Numbered from the stretch's first letter, positions 53,588 to 61,982 are shown. The stretch is 64,000 bases of DNA from Pseudomonas protegens CHA0 (GCF_000397205.1 NC_021237.1:1365001-1429000), one strand, 5' to 3'. Numbers and translations: made by a program. Notes: generated from the sequence alone by a model not told the origin.

Positions 53588-54151
53588 ATGCCAATAACCG
53601 AAGAACAACTGCTGCAAATCATGCCTAACGCCCGCCGCCAAGCGGGCGTTTTTGTTTCTCCACTCAACACCGCCATGGCCAAGCGGCAGATCGATACGCC
53701 GAAGCGCCAGGCGGCTTTTCTTGCTCAGATCGGACACGAATCCGGGCAGCTGCAATACGTACGCGAATTGGGCAGTGATCAATACCTGAGCAAGTACGAC
53801 ACGGGCTCTCTCGCCGCACGCCTGGGCAACACCCCAGAGGCCGACGGCGACGGTCAGCGGTATCGCGGGCGTGGGCTGATCCAGATCACCGGGCGCAGCA
53901 ACTATCGCCAGTGCAGCCTCGGGCTGTTTGGCGATGAGCGTCTGCTGGAGTTGCCGCAGCTGCTGGAGCAGCCGCAATGGGCCGCCGAGTCGGCGGCCTG
54001 GTTCTGGGAGCGCGGTGGGCTCAATGCGCTGGCTGACCGCGATGAGTTCAACAGCATTACCCGGCGGATCAATGGTGGCCTGAATGGCTTGCAGGAGCGC
54101 CTGCAACTCTGGGCCAGGGCGCGGGCGGTGCTGTGTTTGCCGGTGGTGTGA
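53588..54151 (+). CDS. GH19 endolysin
   Basis: A 187-residue cytoplasmic lysozyme/chitinase-fold enzyme that cuts peptidoglycan after the holin opens the membrane. The catalytic Glu is E51 in QIGHESGQ, and YRGRGLIQITGRSNY and ITRRINGGLNG are family motifs. No signal peptide, so it depends on the holin at 28066. The N-terminus (EEQLLQIMPNARR) matches relatives, so the start at 53588 is right even though a terminator-like hairpin lies inside codons 14-22. Confidence 0.93.
   Translation: MPITEEQLLQIMPNARRQAGVFVSPLNTAMAKRQIDTPKRQAAFLAQIGHESGQLQYVRELGSDQYLSKYDTGSLAARLGNTPEADGDGQRYRGRGLIQITGRSNYRQCSLGLFGDERLLELPQLLEQPQWAAESAAWFWERGGLNALADRDEFNSITRRINGGLNGLQERLQLWARARAVLCLPVV
53627..53654 (+). terminator. 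Terminator-like hairpin inside the endolysin gene
   Basis: A perfect 9-bp stem AACGCCCGC/GCGGGCGTT with a six-base loop followed by TTTG TTT. It falls within the coding sequence for PNARRQAGVF. It may limit lysin expression or be kept as a coding coincidence. Confidence 0.6.
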
Positions 54152-54163
54152 GGGCTGCCGTCT

Positions 54164-54209
54164 GAAGGTCCTGCGGACCTTTTCGCAGCCTGCGGCAGCG
54201 GCTACAGGT
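54164..54209. repeat. Dispersed REP-like repeat, copy 2
   Basis: Matches 14790-14834: hairpin AAGGTCCTGCGGACCTT, then CAGCCTGCGGCAGC and GCTACAGG, followed here by seven or more Ts. Compensatory changes in the hairpin arms (GGCC to GGTC with GACC) preserve pairing. It lies between endolysin and Rz, outside coding sequence. Confidence 0.7.
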
Positions 54210-54259
54210 TTTTTTGGCAGGCTGGGTGATTCATTTCCTGCCCGCCTCAGGAGGGCTTG

Positions 54260-54775
54260 ATGAATATCCGTGGCTGGCTGGCCATCGCTGTGGCGGCCGG
54301 GTTGCTTTATGCACTCGGCTACGTCAGCGGTGCCGGCAGTGAGCGCAGTAACAACCAACGCCTCGATGAGGCTCGTCTCAAACAATCCTTTGAACAAGGC
54401 CGGGCCCTGGGCACGATCAGGGAAAAGGTGGTGGTCGAGTACGTCGACCGTATCGTCAAGGTCTATCAGACGGGCGCCACCATCACCAAGGAGGTTCCTG
54501 TCTATGTCTCGAAAGCGGCTGATAGAGCCTGCGTTGTGCCTGCTGGTTTTGTCCGGGTGCACGACGCCGGCGCCGCCAACCTGCCCGTGGCCGGAGGCCC
54601 CAGCGTCACTGATGGCGCCGCCTCGGGCCTTGCACTCTCTACCGTCGCCGCCAGCGTCGTCGACAACTACAGCGAATGCCACGCCAATGCCGAGCAATTG
54701 AAGGCGTTGCAGCGGTGGGTGCGCGAATCCCAGGCTGTGCTGCGCAGCACTACGGAGATGTTGCTGCAGCCCTGA
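54260..54775 (+). CDS. Rz-like inner-membrane spanin
   Basis: A 171-residue protein with an N-terminal membrane anchor (about 5-22, WLAIAVAAGLLYALGYVSG) followed by a helical periplasmic domain (RLDEARLKQSFEQGRALG). Rz works with the lipoprotein Rz1 to fuse inner and outer membranes at the end of lysis. The ATG at 54260 follows CAGGAGGG. A complete Rz1 frame is nested inside (54504-54701). Confidence 0.85.
   Translation: MNIRGWLAIAVAAGLLYALGYVSGAGSERSNNQRLDEARLKQSFEQGRALGTIREKVVVEYVDRIVKVYQTGATITKEVPVYVSKAADRACVVPAGFVRVHDAGAANLPVAGGPSVTDGAASGLALSTVAASVVDNYSECHANAEQLKALQRWVRESQAVLRSTTEMLLQP
54504..54701 (+). CDS. Rz1-like outer-membrane lipoprotein nested in Rz
   Basis: A 65-residue frame inside Rz at +1. 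It begins MSRKRLIEPALCLLVLSGC, a signal with lipobox LSGC (Cys19), followed by a Pro-rich mature part (TTPAPPTCPWPEAP). A very strong ribosome site, AAGGAGG, precedes the ATG at 54504. This is the classic nested Rz/Rz1 spanin arrangement. Confidence 0.85.
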   Translation: MSRKRLIEPALCLLVLSGCTTPAPPTCPWPEAPASLMAPPRALHSLPSPPASSTTTANATPMPSN

Positions 54776-55044
54776 GAGCAGGTTGTCGATCAACTCTCCG
54801 GCTCCACTGGAGCCGGCCGGGTTGGGTTGCATCCAGGTGGAAGGGAGGAGTGACAAGGTGACGGCCAGTGACAGCCAGTAAAAGTGCTATCGCATCAGCG
54901 ATGCAGGACATTGGCTTATGGCCTCGGGTACTTGGGGATTTATATGAAGTTCGCCTTATTTGGCCGTTTCAGGATTGCCGAATGCGCACGGCTTTGTTTG
55001 AAAAATGAGCATGTACGCTCGGAATGAGAACTACTGGAGAAGTT
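54776..55044. other. Gap between spanin genes and secreted protein
   Basis: A 269-bp stretch at the right edge of the tailocin locus. It becomes A/T-richer after 54880. I see no gene, no att-like duplication and no clear terminator; it probably carries the promoter of the next gene. Confidence 0.4.
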
Positions 55045-55686
55045 ATGCAGAATACTAAAAATATCTTGCTGATGAGCTTGTTTGCACTGATCGGGATTTC
55101 CCTCAATGTGAGTGCAGAGACGGCCATGTCGTGGAACCTGGCAAGGGATGTAATGCTGGCCAAGGAGAGCGTCGTGGCGAACTCGCCCTGGACATTCATG
55201 CAGAACACATCAGGGGTGAATAAGCCTGAAAACTATACGTTGCTACCTTTCTTCAAGGCGGACGACTGCACTGCTCAACCTGTGACCTGTTGGCAGGATC
55301 CGGTATCAGGGGCTCACGTATCGGTCCACTTCAAGACTTATACATTCACTGGAAACGGCAGTTTTGTTATCGCTCCGGGCAATGTGGCGTTTCACCCCGG
55401 GAAAAATAGCCAGACGGTTATCCGCTGGAGCAGCCCGGTCGTTGGTGAGGTAAATGTTCTCGGGCGTGTCAACAGCATTCACGACAGCTGTGGCGATGGG
55501 GTTGCCTGGTCCCTGAATTTGGATGACTCGGTTCTTCAGTCGGGTAGCTTGGCCAGAGGTACGGGAGCTGTTTTTTCGGTAAGCAAGGTGCCTGTCAGCA
55601 AGTTGTCGTCCATCTATTTTGTCCTGGACAAGAAGGCCAATTACTCTTGCGATACCAGCACCATCGACATGCTGATCACCAAGTGA
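55045..55686 (+). CDS. Secreted protein of unknown function
   Basis: A 213-residue protein from the ATG at 55045 (ribosome site TGGAGAAG). It has a Sec signal peptide (ILLMSLFALIGISLNVSA, cleavage near residue 24) and a beta-rich mature part with five cysteines (DDCTAQ, VTCWQ, HDSCGDG, NYSCDTS), suggesting disulfides and export. The closing IHDSCGDGVAWSLNLDD to YFVLDKKANYSCD pattern looks like a jelly-roll or lectin-type fold, but I do not recognise the family. Lower GC than its neighbours and its place between tailocin and cinA suggest a cargo gene. Confidence 0.75.
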   Translation: MQNTKNILLMSLFALIGISLNVSAETAMSWNLARDVMLAKESVVANSPWTFMQNTSGVNKPENYTLLPFFKADDCTAQPVTCWQDPVSGAHVSVHFKTYTFTGNGSFVIAPGNVAFHPGKNSQTVIRWSSPVVGEVNVLGRVNSIHDSCGDGVAWSLNLDDSVLQSGSLARGTGAVFSVSKVPVSKLSSIYFVLDKKANYSCDTSTIDMLITK

Positions 55687-55855
55687 CGTGCCTCTATCAG
55701 TGGTTCTGGAGGCCGCGCGTGATTGTCGAAGCTGCGCAAGGGAGATAGACCGGTCCAAGAGTACTCAACTCTGATTCCGATCTGACAGCCTGTCACTTGC
55801 AAGCCACCTCGCCTGGTGTACGGTAAGCACACGCCAGCCCCATCAGGAGAGGATT

Positions 55856-56356
55856 GTGAAAGAAATCACCCAGCTTGCCGCTGAACTCGGCAGGCGTTTG
55901 CAGGTTCTGAATGCCCACGTCACCACCGCGGAGTCCTGCACCGGGGGAGGCATCGCCGAGGCGATCACGCGGATCCCTGGCAGTTCGGCCTGGTTCGAGG
56001 CCGGTTATGTCACCTATTCCAATCGCCAGAAGACCCTGCAATTGAATGTACCGGCCGATTTGTTCAATTCGGTCGGCGCTGTCAGTCGTGAAGTGGTCGA
56101 GGCCATGGTCCGGGGGGCACAGGCCAGGAGTCATGCGCATTTTGCCGTGGCGGTCAGCGGTATCGCCGGGCCTGATGGCGGTTCTGCGCAGAAGCCTGTG
56201 GGCACTGTGTGGCTGGCCTGGGGGGCGGGAGAGACGCTGACCACCGAGTGCCGGCACTTTCCGGGAAATCGCGATGAGGTCCGCCGACAAACGGTGAAGG
56301 CCGCGCTAGAGGGGTTGCTGCAACATGCTGCGGCAGAAATCGCAAATCAGGGGTAG
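55856..56356 (+). CDS. pncC: Nicotinamide-nucleotide amidohydrolase PncC (CinA C-terminal type)
   Basis: Deamidates NMN to NaMN in NAD recycling. The 166 residues comprise only the CinA C-terminal domain: [27 protein letters not shown] and [21 protein letters not shown] are its motifs. It starts at GTG 55856 behind AGGAGAGG. The gene is often labelled cinA and sits 83 bp before recA; mutS-cinA is the known tailocin insertion region in P. fluorescens. Confidence 0.95.
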   Translation: MKEITQLAAELGRRLQVLNAHVTTAESCTGGGIAEAITRIPGSSAWFEAGYVTYSNRQKTLQLNVPADLFNSVGAVSREVVEAMVRGAQARSHAHFAVAVSGIAGPDGGSAQKPVGTVWLAWGAGETLTTECRHFPGNRDEVRRQTVKAALEGLLQHAAAEIANQG

Positions 56357-56383
56357 GCGATCCTCGAGCGCTGTGGAATAATA

Positions 56384-56399
56384 CTGGCTACTTATACAG
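56384..56399 (+). promoter_or_regulatory. LexA (SOS) box of recA
   Basis: CTG-N10-CAG (CTGGCTACTTATACAG) 40 bases before the recA start fits the LexA operator, giving SOS induction of recA. Confidence 0.85.
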
Positions 56400-56439
56400 G
56401 TGTTGGCCGTCAGGCCTTATTGATTACGTGAGGACTTTA

Positions 56440-57492
56440 ATGGACGACAACAAGAAGAAAGCCTTGGCTGCGGCCCTGGGTCAGATCGAACGTCAATTCG
56501 GCAAGGGTGCCGTAATGCGTATGGGCGATCACGACCGTCAGGCGATCCCGGCCATTTCCACCGGCTCTCTGGGTCTGGACATTGCTCTGGGCATTGGCGG
56601 TCTGCCAAAAGGCCGTATCGTTGAAATCTACGGCCCTGAGTCGTCCGGTAAAACTACCCTGACTCTGTCGGTTATTGCCCAGGCGCAGAAAGCCGGTGCA
56701 ACTTGTGCGTTCGTCGATGCCGAGCACGCACTGGATCCGGAATACGCCGGCAAGCTGGGTGTGAATGTTGACGACCTGTTGGTTTCCCAGCCGGACACCG
56801 GCGAACAGGCCCTGGAAATCACCGACATGCTGGTGCGTTCCAACGCGGTTGACGTGATCATCGTCGACTCCGTGGCGGCCCTGGTGCCCAAGGCTGAAAT
56901 CGAAGGCGAAATGGGCGACATGCACGTGGGCCTGCAAGCCCGCCTGATGTCCCAGGCGCTGCGCAAAATCACCGGTAACATCAAGAACGCCAACTGCCTG
57001 GTGATCTTCATCAACCAGATCCGCATGAAGATCGGCGTGATGTTCGGTAGCCCGGAAACCACCACCGGTGGTAACGCGCTGAAGTTCTACGCTTCGGTCC
57101 GTCTGGACATCCGCCGTACCGGCGCGGTGAAGGAAGGCGACGAAGTGGTGGGCAGCGAAACCCGGGTCAAGATCGTCAAGAACAAGGTGGCTCCGCCGTT
57201 CCGTCAGGCCGAGTTCCAGATTCTTTACGGCAAGGGCATCTACCTCAACGGTGAAATCATCGATCTGGGCGTGCTGCACGGCTTCCTGGAGAAATCCGGT
57301 GCCTGGTACAGCTACCAGGGCAACAAGATCGGTCAGGGCAAGGCCAACTCGGCCAAGTTCCTGCAGGACAACCCGGAAATCGGCAACGCGCTGGAGAAGC
57401 AGATCCGTGAAAAACTGCTGACTGCATCGCCAGACGTCAAAGCCAACCCGGTCAAAGAGACCGAAGACGATATGGCCGACGCTGATATCTGA
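56440..57492 (+). CDS. recA: Recombinase RecA
   Basis: Central to homologous recombination and the SOS response; its filament promotes self-cleavage of LexA and of S24-type repressors such as the tailocin repressor in this window. The 350-residue protein has Walker [10 protein letters not shown], the [15 protein letters not shown] and [11 protein letters not shown] segments and the acidic C-terminus. The ATG at 56440 ([10 protein letters not shown]) is preferred over GTG 56428. recX follows eight bases after the stop. Confidence 0.99.
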   Translation: MDDNKKKALAAALGQIERQFGKGAVMRMGDHDRQAIPAISTGSLGLDIALGIGGLPKGRIVEIYGPESSGKTTLTLSVIAQAQKAGATCAFVDAEHALDPEYAGKLGVNVDDLLVSQPDTGEQALEITDMLVRSNAVDVIIVDSVAALVPKAEIEGEMGDMHVGLQARLMSQALRKITGNIKNANCLVIFINQIRMKIGVMFGSPETTTGGNALKFYASVRLDIRRTGAVKEGDEVVGSETRVKIVKNKVAPPFRQAEFQILYGKGIYLNGEIIDLGVLHGFLEKSGAWYSYQGNKIGQGKANSAKFLQDNPEIGNALEKQIREKLLTASPDVKANPVKETEDDMADADI

Positions 57493-57500
57493 TTGATCCA

Positions 57501-57968
57501 ATGACCGCCGTACTCGATACCCTCGTCGCGGTGCGGCGAACCGCAATGGACCTGCTCGCAAGACGCGAGCACGGTCGTGTCGAGCTGACGCGTAAACTGC
57601 GTCAGCGCGGCGCCCCTCCTGAAATGATCGAAGCAGCCCTTGACCGTTTGACGGAAGAAGGCCTGCTGTCCGAATCCCGTTATCTCGAAAGCTTCGTTTC
57701 CTACCGTGCCCGATCCGGTTACGGGCCCATGCGTATTCGTGAGGAACTGGGCCAGCGCGGCTTGCAGCGCAGCGATATTGATCTTGCGCTGCGCGAGTGC
57801 GGTATCGATTGGCAGGAACAATTGCGTGACGTCTGGCAGCGCAAGTTTGCCGGGCGGTTTCCTGCAGATGCTCGAGAGCGTGCCAAGCAAGGACGTTTCC
57901 TGAGTTATCGCGGGTATTCCATGGACATGATCAGCCGCTTGTTGAGTGGCCGAGGCATGGACGACTGA
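57501..57968 (+). CDS. recX: RecA modulator RecX
   Basis: A 155-residue all-helical protein that binds RecA filaments and limits their extension. [19 protein letters not shown] and [14 protein letters not shown] are family motifs. It is co-transcribed with recA. A perfect 8-bp hairpin in the convergent gap (57976-57996) may end transcripts from both sides. Confidence 0.95.
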   Translation: MTAVLDTLVAVRRTAMDLLARREHGRVELTRKLRQRGAPPEMIEAALDRLTEEGLLSESRYLESFVSYRARSGYGPMRIREELGQRGLQRSDIDLALRECGIDWQEQLRDVWQRKFAGRFPADARERAKQGRFLSYRGYSMDMISRLLSGRGMDD

Positions 57969-57975
57969 AGCCGTA

Positions 57976-57996
57976 CCCGCTGCATAACGCAGCGGG
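57976..57996. terminator. Hairpin between convergent recX and LOG genes
   Basis: CCCGCTGC/GCAGCGGG around ATAAC, located in the 40-bp gap between convergent stops. It lacks a T run on either strand. Confidence 0.45.
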
Positions 57997-58008
57997 CTAG
58001 GGCTGGGG

Positions 58009-59127
58009 TCAGTTGGCTTTGCTGGTCTCTCGTGCCCGTTGCGTTGTTTGGGGCTGAGGCCTGGCCCAGTTTTCCGGCAGGTTGATGAAGTCGATCAGCT
58101 CGCGCAGGCGACCGTTGTCGCGAGCATTGAAGGCGAATGACAGCCGCGCCAGATGGCTGAACTGCACTTCGTCGTGTTCCTCCCCGCTGTAGGCATGCTG
58201 TTGAAACTGGCCACTCAGGCACAGGTCGGCGAATGCTGTCTGCATCTGCTCCAGCGCCTGCTCATTGAGGTTGTAGTTCATGCGGATGACGAACTGTTGC
58301 TTGAGCCAGCGGCTGGAGTGGAAGTTGGCATAGAACTGCTGGATTTCCTGCACCGCTTCTTCAGTGCTGTGCACCAGGCGCACCAGCTTCATGTCACTGG
58401 GCAGAATGTAGCGATTGGCTTCCAGTTGGTTGTGGATGAAGTCCAGGGCGCCTTGCCAGAACTGTCCACCCGGCATGTCCAGCAGTACCACGGGTACCAG
58501 CGGGCTTTTGCCGGTCTGAATCAGGGTCAGTACTTCCAGAGCTTCATCAAGGGTGCCAAAGCCGCCTGGGCAAAGCACCAGTGCGTCGGCCTCCTTGACG
58601 AAGAACAGCTTGCGGGTGAAGAAAAAGTGGAACGACAGCAGGTTCTCCGTACCGCCAACGGTGGGGTTGGCATGCTGCTCGAAAGGCAGGGTGATGTTGA
58701 ACCCCAAGCTGTGCTCCAGGCCTGCACCATCGTGGGCGGCGGCCATGATGCCCCCGCCGGCCCCGGTAATGACCATCAGATCCGAGCGGGCCAGGGCCGC
58801 GCCCAGCTCCTGGGCCATGGCGTATAGCGGGTGTTCACTGGGGGTGCGTGCCGAGCCGAAGACCGTCACTTTGCGTCGGCCCTTGAACTGTTCCAGGACA
58901 CGGAAGGCGTGCTCCAGTTCGCGCAGGGCCTGCAGGGTTATCTTGGCATTCCAGCGATTGAGGTCATCCTCGGCCATACGCAGGACGGTGAGCACCATGT
59001 CGCGGTAAAGAGGAAGATTCGGGCTGTTGGGGGCTATCTGGTTGAGTTGCGCTTCGACCTGGTTCGTCAGGTCGACGCCGTTGCTCTGAAAATGACGACT
59101 TAACAGGTCATTCGATTGGTAAGGCAT
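58009..59127 (-). CDS. LOG-family (TIGR00730-type) protein
   Basis: A 372-residue Rossmann-fold protein with the LOG signature PGGFGTLDEALE and the nucleotide-binding VITGAGGGIMAAA. Some LOG proteins hydrolyse nucleoside 5'-monophosphates to release bases (PpnN and cytokinin-activating LOG). This one has extra N- and C-terminal regions of about 80 residues each, so it is not the short plant-type LOG. Its specific substrate is not evident. It is convergent to recX. Confidence 0.88.
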   Translation of the reverse strand: MPYQSNDLLSRHFQSNGVDLTNQVEAQLNQIAPNSPNLPLYRDMVLTVLRMAEDDLNRWNAKITLQALRELEHAFRVLEQFKGRRKVTVFGSARTPSEHPLYAMAQELGAALARSDLMVITGAGGGIMAAAHDGAGLEHSLGFNITLPFEQHANPTVGGTENLLSFHFFFTRKLFFVKEADALVLCPGGFGTLDEALEVLTLIQTGKSPLVPVVLLDMPGGQFWQGALDFIHNQLEANRYILPSDMKLVRLVHSTEEAVQEIQQFYANFHSSRWLKQQFVIRMNYNLNEQALEQMQTAFADLCLSGQFQQHAYSGEEHDEVQFSHLARLSFAFNARDNGRLRELIDFINLPENWARPQPQTTQRARETSKAN

Positions 59128-59570
59128 TCAGCTTCTCCTTCTGCACAGAACCTTGCGCACGATCGAGATATTCGAATGTGCCACGACACTGCCTGTGTCG
59201 CTGCCTGCTCAGCCCAGCGAATGAGCGAATTTCCGGACCCGATCACAGCTGACAATCGCTGGGCAGTGTTGGGGTCATCCACAGAGGTCCTGCTTTCCTT
59301 TATTTGAGAACATTTGCACAGCAAGACGCACAAGGACGGCCTCCTCAACCGTCCGCAAGCCGTTTCGGACATGGCTTGATCATGTGCTCATAAAGTCTTG
59401 GCTGGCAACCGCTTGTTCGCGGTTTTCCCCAGGCTGGCACCGCTGGTCAGGAGGGGCGGCAAGGGATGACGGCTCTGATTTACTAAGGTGCAGCGTCTGG
59501 CGCAGGAGCAGGGGCCGGAGAGAGGCAAGCGGGTTCTGGGCCATGCAGGCCCAGAGCAGGGAGGCAGAGG
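59128..59570. other. 443-bp gap upstream of the LOG gene
   Basis: This stretch holds the promoter of the minus-strand LOG gene near 59130-59200 and the leader of the small plus-strand gene. The only clear structure is a perfect hairpin CTGGGCC/GGCCCAG at 59536-59554 just before that gene. Several ORFs of 60-90 codons overlap here on both strands without protein-like features or ribosome sites. Confidence 0.45.
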
Positions 59571-59765
59571 ATGACCATTGTCACGCTGGAGATTGATCCG
59601 CAGTTGTATCAGCTGCTGCAAGCCGCCGCCGCTGACCATCAAATAAGCCTGGAGGATGAGTGCCGGCGCCGATTGGCAGCACAGGAGCGGCCATCGCGAT
59701 ACCTACAGGCCCTGGTCGCCGAACTGCGCGCCGATGATCAGCAGCGGCGCGCCGCTCGTTCGTGA
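59571..59765 (+). CDS. Small hypothetical protein
   Basis: A 64-residue protein with a good ribosome site (GGGAGGCAGAGG). TIVTLEIDPQLYQLLQAAAADHQISLEDECRRRL has the strand-helix-helix pattern of ribbon-helix-helix DNA-binding antitoxins, but no toxin gene is next to it. Its stop is directly adjacent to that of the convergent next gene. Unrecognised otherwise. Confidence 0.65.
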   Translation: MTIVTLEIDPQLYQLLQAAAADHQISLEDECRRRLAAQERPSRYLQALVAELRADDQQRRAARS

Positions 59766-60191
59766 TTACTTTTTCTTGGGCGTGCTTTGCGCCGGGCAAT
59801 CCGACTCCTGAAAGCGCGCCGACGCCACCGGGCGATTGGTGCGGTTTTCAGTGAACTCGTAACGCATGATGGCGCCTTTGGCCATCAGCTTGCGGTAGTT
59901 GGGGTTGCGGCAGACGCTTGCCCCAAGTTGCAGGTAGACCGCCTTGGGATTGGCGCGCATCTGCTCGGCATGGCCAGACTGCACGCTGAGGTGGTTGATC
60001 AGTTCCTTGCCTTCAACGGTATAGCCCTGGTCGAGAATGTTCTCGTTGATTTCCCGAGGAGTGCCGACGTTGCTTTCCGCAGCGACCTTCTCCAGCATTT
60101 TGCCCAGTTCGAATTCTTGCAGGGACGCAGCTTGGGCACCCAGGGGCAGGGCCAGCAGAAGGGCGACGGTAGGAATGGTAAAGCGCAACAT
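59766..60191 (-). CDS. QSregVF-type secreted protein
   Basis: A 141-residue protein with a Sec signal (MLRFTIPTVALLLALPLGAQA, cleavage near residue 21). The mature part has the pattern NENILDQGYTVEGKELINHLSVQ and CRNPNYRKLMAKGAIMRYEFTE. Both the sequence and position in the recA-erdR interval match PA3611 of P. aeruginosa, classed as a quorum-sensing-regulated virulence factor. Biochemical role unknown. Two cysteines may form a disulfide. Confidence 0.8.
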   Translation of the reverse strand: MLRFTIPTVALLLALPLGAQAASLQEFELGKMLEKVAAESNVGTPREINENILDQGYTVEGKELINHLSVQSGHAEQMRANPKAVYLQLGASVCRNPNYRKLMAKGAIMRYEFTENRTNRPVASARFQESDCPAQSTPKKK

Positions 60192-60382
60192 GAAACTCTC
60201 CTGGTGCAGTGACTGATGCTTCGACCAGCCACTCGACTGTGCGTTCAGTGGCGACGAATTATAGGGGGAGAGGCCGCAGGGCGGTACAGGTTTGAACAGA
60301 TAGCTCTGATAAACTTGTCCGACTTTTTACCCTCTTGAGTGTTTGTCGTGTTGATTTCTGTTTCTTGCTGGCATGTCCTGCG

Positions 60383-61093
60383 ATGAGTCATGCGGTTTCC
60401 CGTCTACGTGATCTGCGGATGGCGCGCGTGGCCAAGCCCTTTTTCGCACGCGGCTCACGGGCTGAACGCTGCCCCCGCTGCCGAGTGATTCCCAGCCATT
60501 GCCTGTGTGCCTGGCGACCGAAAGTCGTTGCCCGGTCAGCCATGTGCCTGGTGATGCACGACGTCGAACCGCTCAAGCCGAGCAATACCGGTTGGCTGAT
60601 TGCCGATGTGATCGGCGACACGACGGCGTTCAGCTGGTCGCGTACTGAGGTCGATCCGCAACTGCTAGCGTTGCTGGCCGACCCGCAGTGGCAGCCTTAT
60701 ATCGTGTTTCCGGGCGAGTTCGTCGCGCCCGAACGGGTGGTCAGCGAAGTCAGGCAGGAGGAGGGCAAGCGGCCGCTGTTCATTCTGCTGGACGCTACCT
60801 GGAGCGAGGCGCGCAAGATGTTCCGCAAGAGCCCTTACCTGGAGCACTTGCCGGTTCTCAGCCTGTCCCCGGAGAGGCTCTCGCGCTACAAGCTGCGTCG
60901 CTCCAAGCGTGATGATCACTTCTGTACCGCTGAAGTGGCGGCGTTATGCCTGGAACTGGCCGGCGATGAGCAGGTCAGCCAGGTACTGGATGCCTACCTC
61001 GATGTGTTCAGCACCCATTACCTGTCAGCGAAGTTCCAGAAGGCCATCGATCCGGATGACGATGTGCATGCCCGGCTCAAGCCCTTTGTGTAG
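60383..61093 (+). CDS. DTW-domain tRNA-uridine aminocarboxypropyltransferase
   Basis: A 236-residue SPOUT-like DTW protein. The motif D-x-T-W appears as LLDATWSEARKM; an N-terminal Cys cluster (CPRCRVIPSHCLC) may bind zinc. E. coli TapT (YfiP) of this family makes acp3U at position 47 of tRNA. The ATG at 60383 gives the usual length; an upstream TTG frame adds an unrelated segment. Its 3' end overlaps that of the convergent transporter gene by 17 bp. Confidence 0.88.
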   Translation: MSHAVSRLRDLRMARVAKPFFARGSRAERCPRCRVIPSHCLCAWRPKVVARSAMCLVMHDVEPLKPSNTGWLIADVIGDTTAFSWSRTEVDPQLLALLADPQWQPYIVFPGEFVAPERVVSEVRQEEGKRPLFILLDATWSEARKMFRKSPYLEHLPVLSLSPERLSRYKLRRSKRDDHFCTAEVAALCLELAGDEQVSQVLDAYLDVFSTHYLSAKFQKAIDPDDDVHARLKPFV

Positions 61094-61982
61094 TCGTGCT
61101 GGAATGAGGCTTTTGTGGCCATAGCTGGGCTACCAGCATGCCGCTGAGCATCAGCGCGCAGCCGAAGTAGCCGCGGGCCTGCAGCGACTCATCCAGCAAC
61201 CAGGCCCCGGCAATGGCGGCAAATACCGCTTCCAGGGACAGAATGATTGCCGCGTGAGAGGCGATTGCGTCCTTTTGGGCAATCACCTGCAAGGTGTAGC
61301 CGATACCGACGGCCACCACCCCGCCATAGAGAATGGCCGGCCCGGCGCCGACAATCGCTTCCCAGCGAAGCGGTTCCAGGCACAACGCCAGGATCAGGCT
61401 GACCACCGCGCAGGTCGCAAATTGCAGGAACGCCAGGCGAATCGGGTCATGACGGCCGGCGAAAACCCCCACTAGAATCACGTGCCCACCCCAGACGAAG
61501 GCGCCAATCAACTGCAGCCAGTCTCCCGAGGCAACGTGGAAGCTGTCGCTGACGCTCAGCAGGAACATGCCCACCACCGCCAGCACGGCGCCGAGCCAGG
61601 TACCCAGGCCAGTCTTGTGGCCAATCAGCAGCCCCAGAAGCGGCACTACAATGACATAGAGCCCGGTGATGAAACCTGCATTGGTGACGGTGGTGAACAT
61701 CAGCCCCACCTGTTGCAGATTGATGCCCAGGGCCAGGGCCAGCCCCATGAGTACGCCGCCCAGTAGCAGCCCACGATTGAGCAAGGGTTCGGGCTGACGA
61801 TCCGTGGGTGTTTTACGCAGCACCAGCGGCAAGAGGCAGAGTGAGCCCAGGGCGAAGCGCAGGCCGGAATAAAGGAAGGGGCCGATATGATTCATACCGG
61901 AAGTTTGTGCGACAAACGCCGAGCCCCAGATCACCGCGGTAATCAGCATCAGGACATCGGCACGCAAGGCTTGGCTGCGCAT
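61077..61982 (-). CDS. EamA-family DMT transporter
   Basis: A 301-residue inner-membrane protein with ten hydrophobic segments in two EamA repeats (ADVLMLITAVIWGSAFVAQ starts the first; GDWLQLIGAFVWGGHVILVG starts the second). Members export amino acids or other metabolites; the substrate cannot be read from sequence. The start at 61982 (MRSQALRADV) is preferred over 62057 because the extension is not membrane-like. Confidence 0.88.
   Translation of the reverse strand: MRSQALRADVLMLITAVIWGSAFVAQTSGMNHIGPFLYSGLRFALGSLCLLPLVLRKTPTDRQPEPLLNRGLLLGGVLMGLALALGINLQQVGLMFTTVTNAGFITGLYVIVVPLLGLLIGHKTGLGTWLGAVLAVVGMFLLSVSDSFHVASGDWLQLIGAFVWGGHVILVGVFAGRHDPIRLAFLQFATCAVVSLILALCLEPLRWEAIVGAGPAILYGGVVAVGIGYTLQVIAQKDAIASHAAIILSLEAVFAAIAGAWLLDESLQARGYFGCALMLSGMLVAQLWPQKPHSSTTTQRA

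Noticed and set aside
26749..54775. A complete prophage
   Set aside because: No integrase, excisionase, replication, terminase, portal or capsid genes and no att-like duplication at the edges; mutS and cinA are intact.
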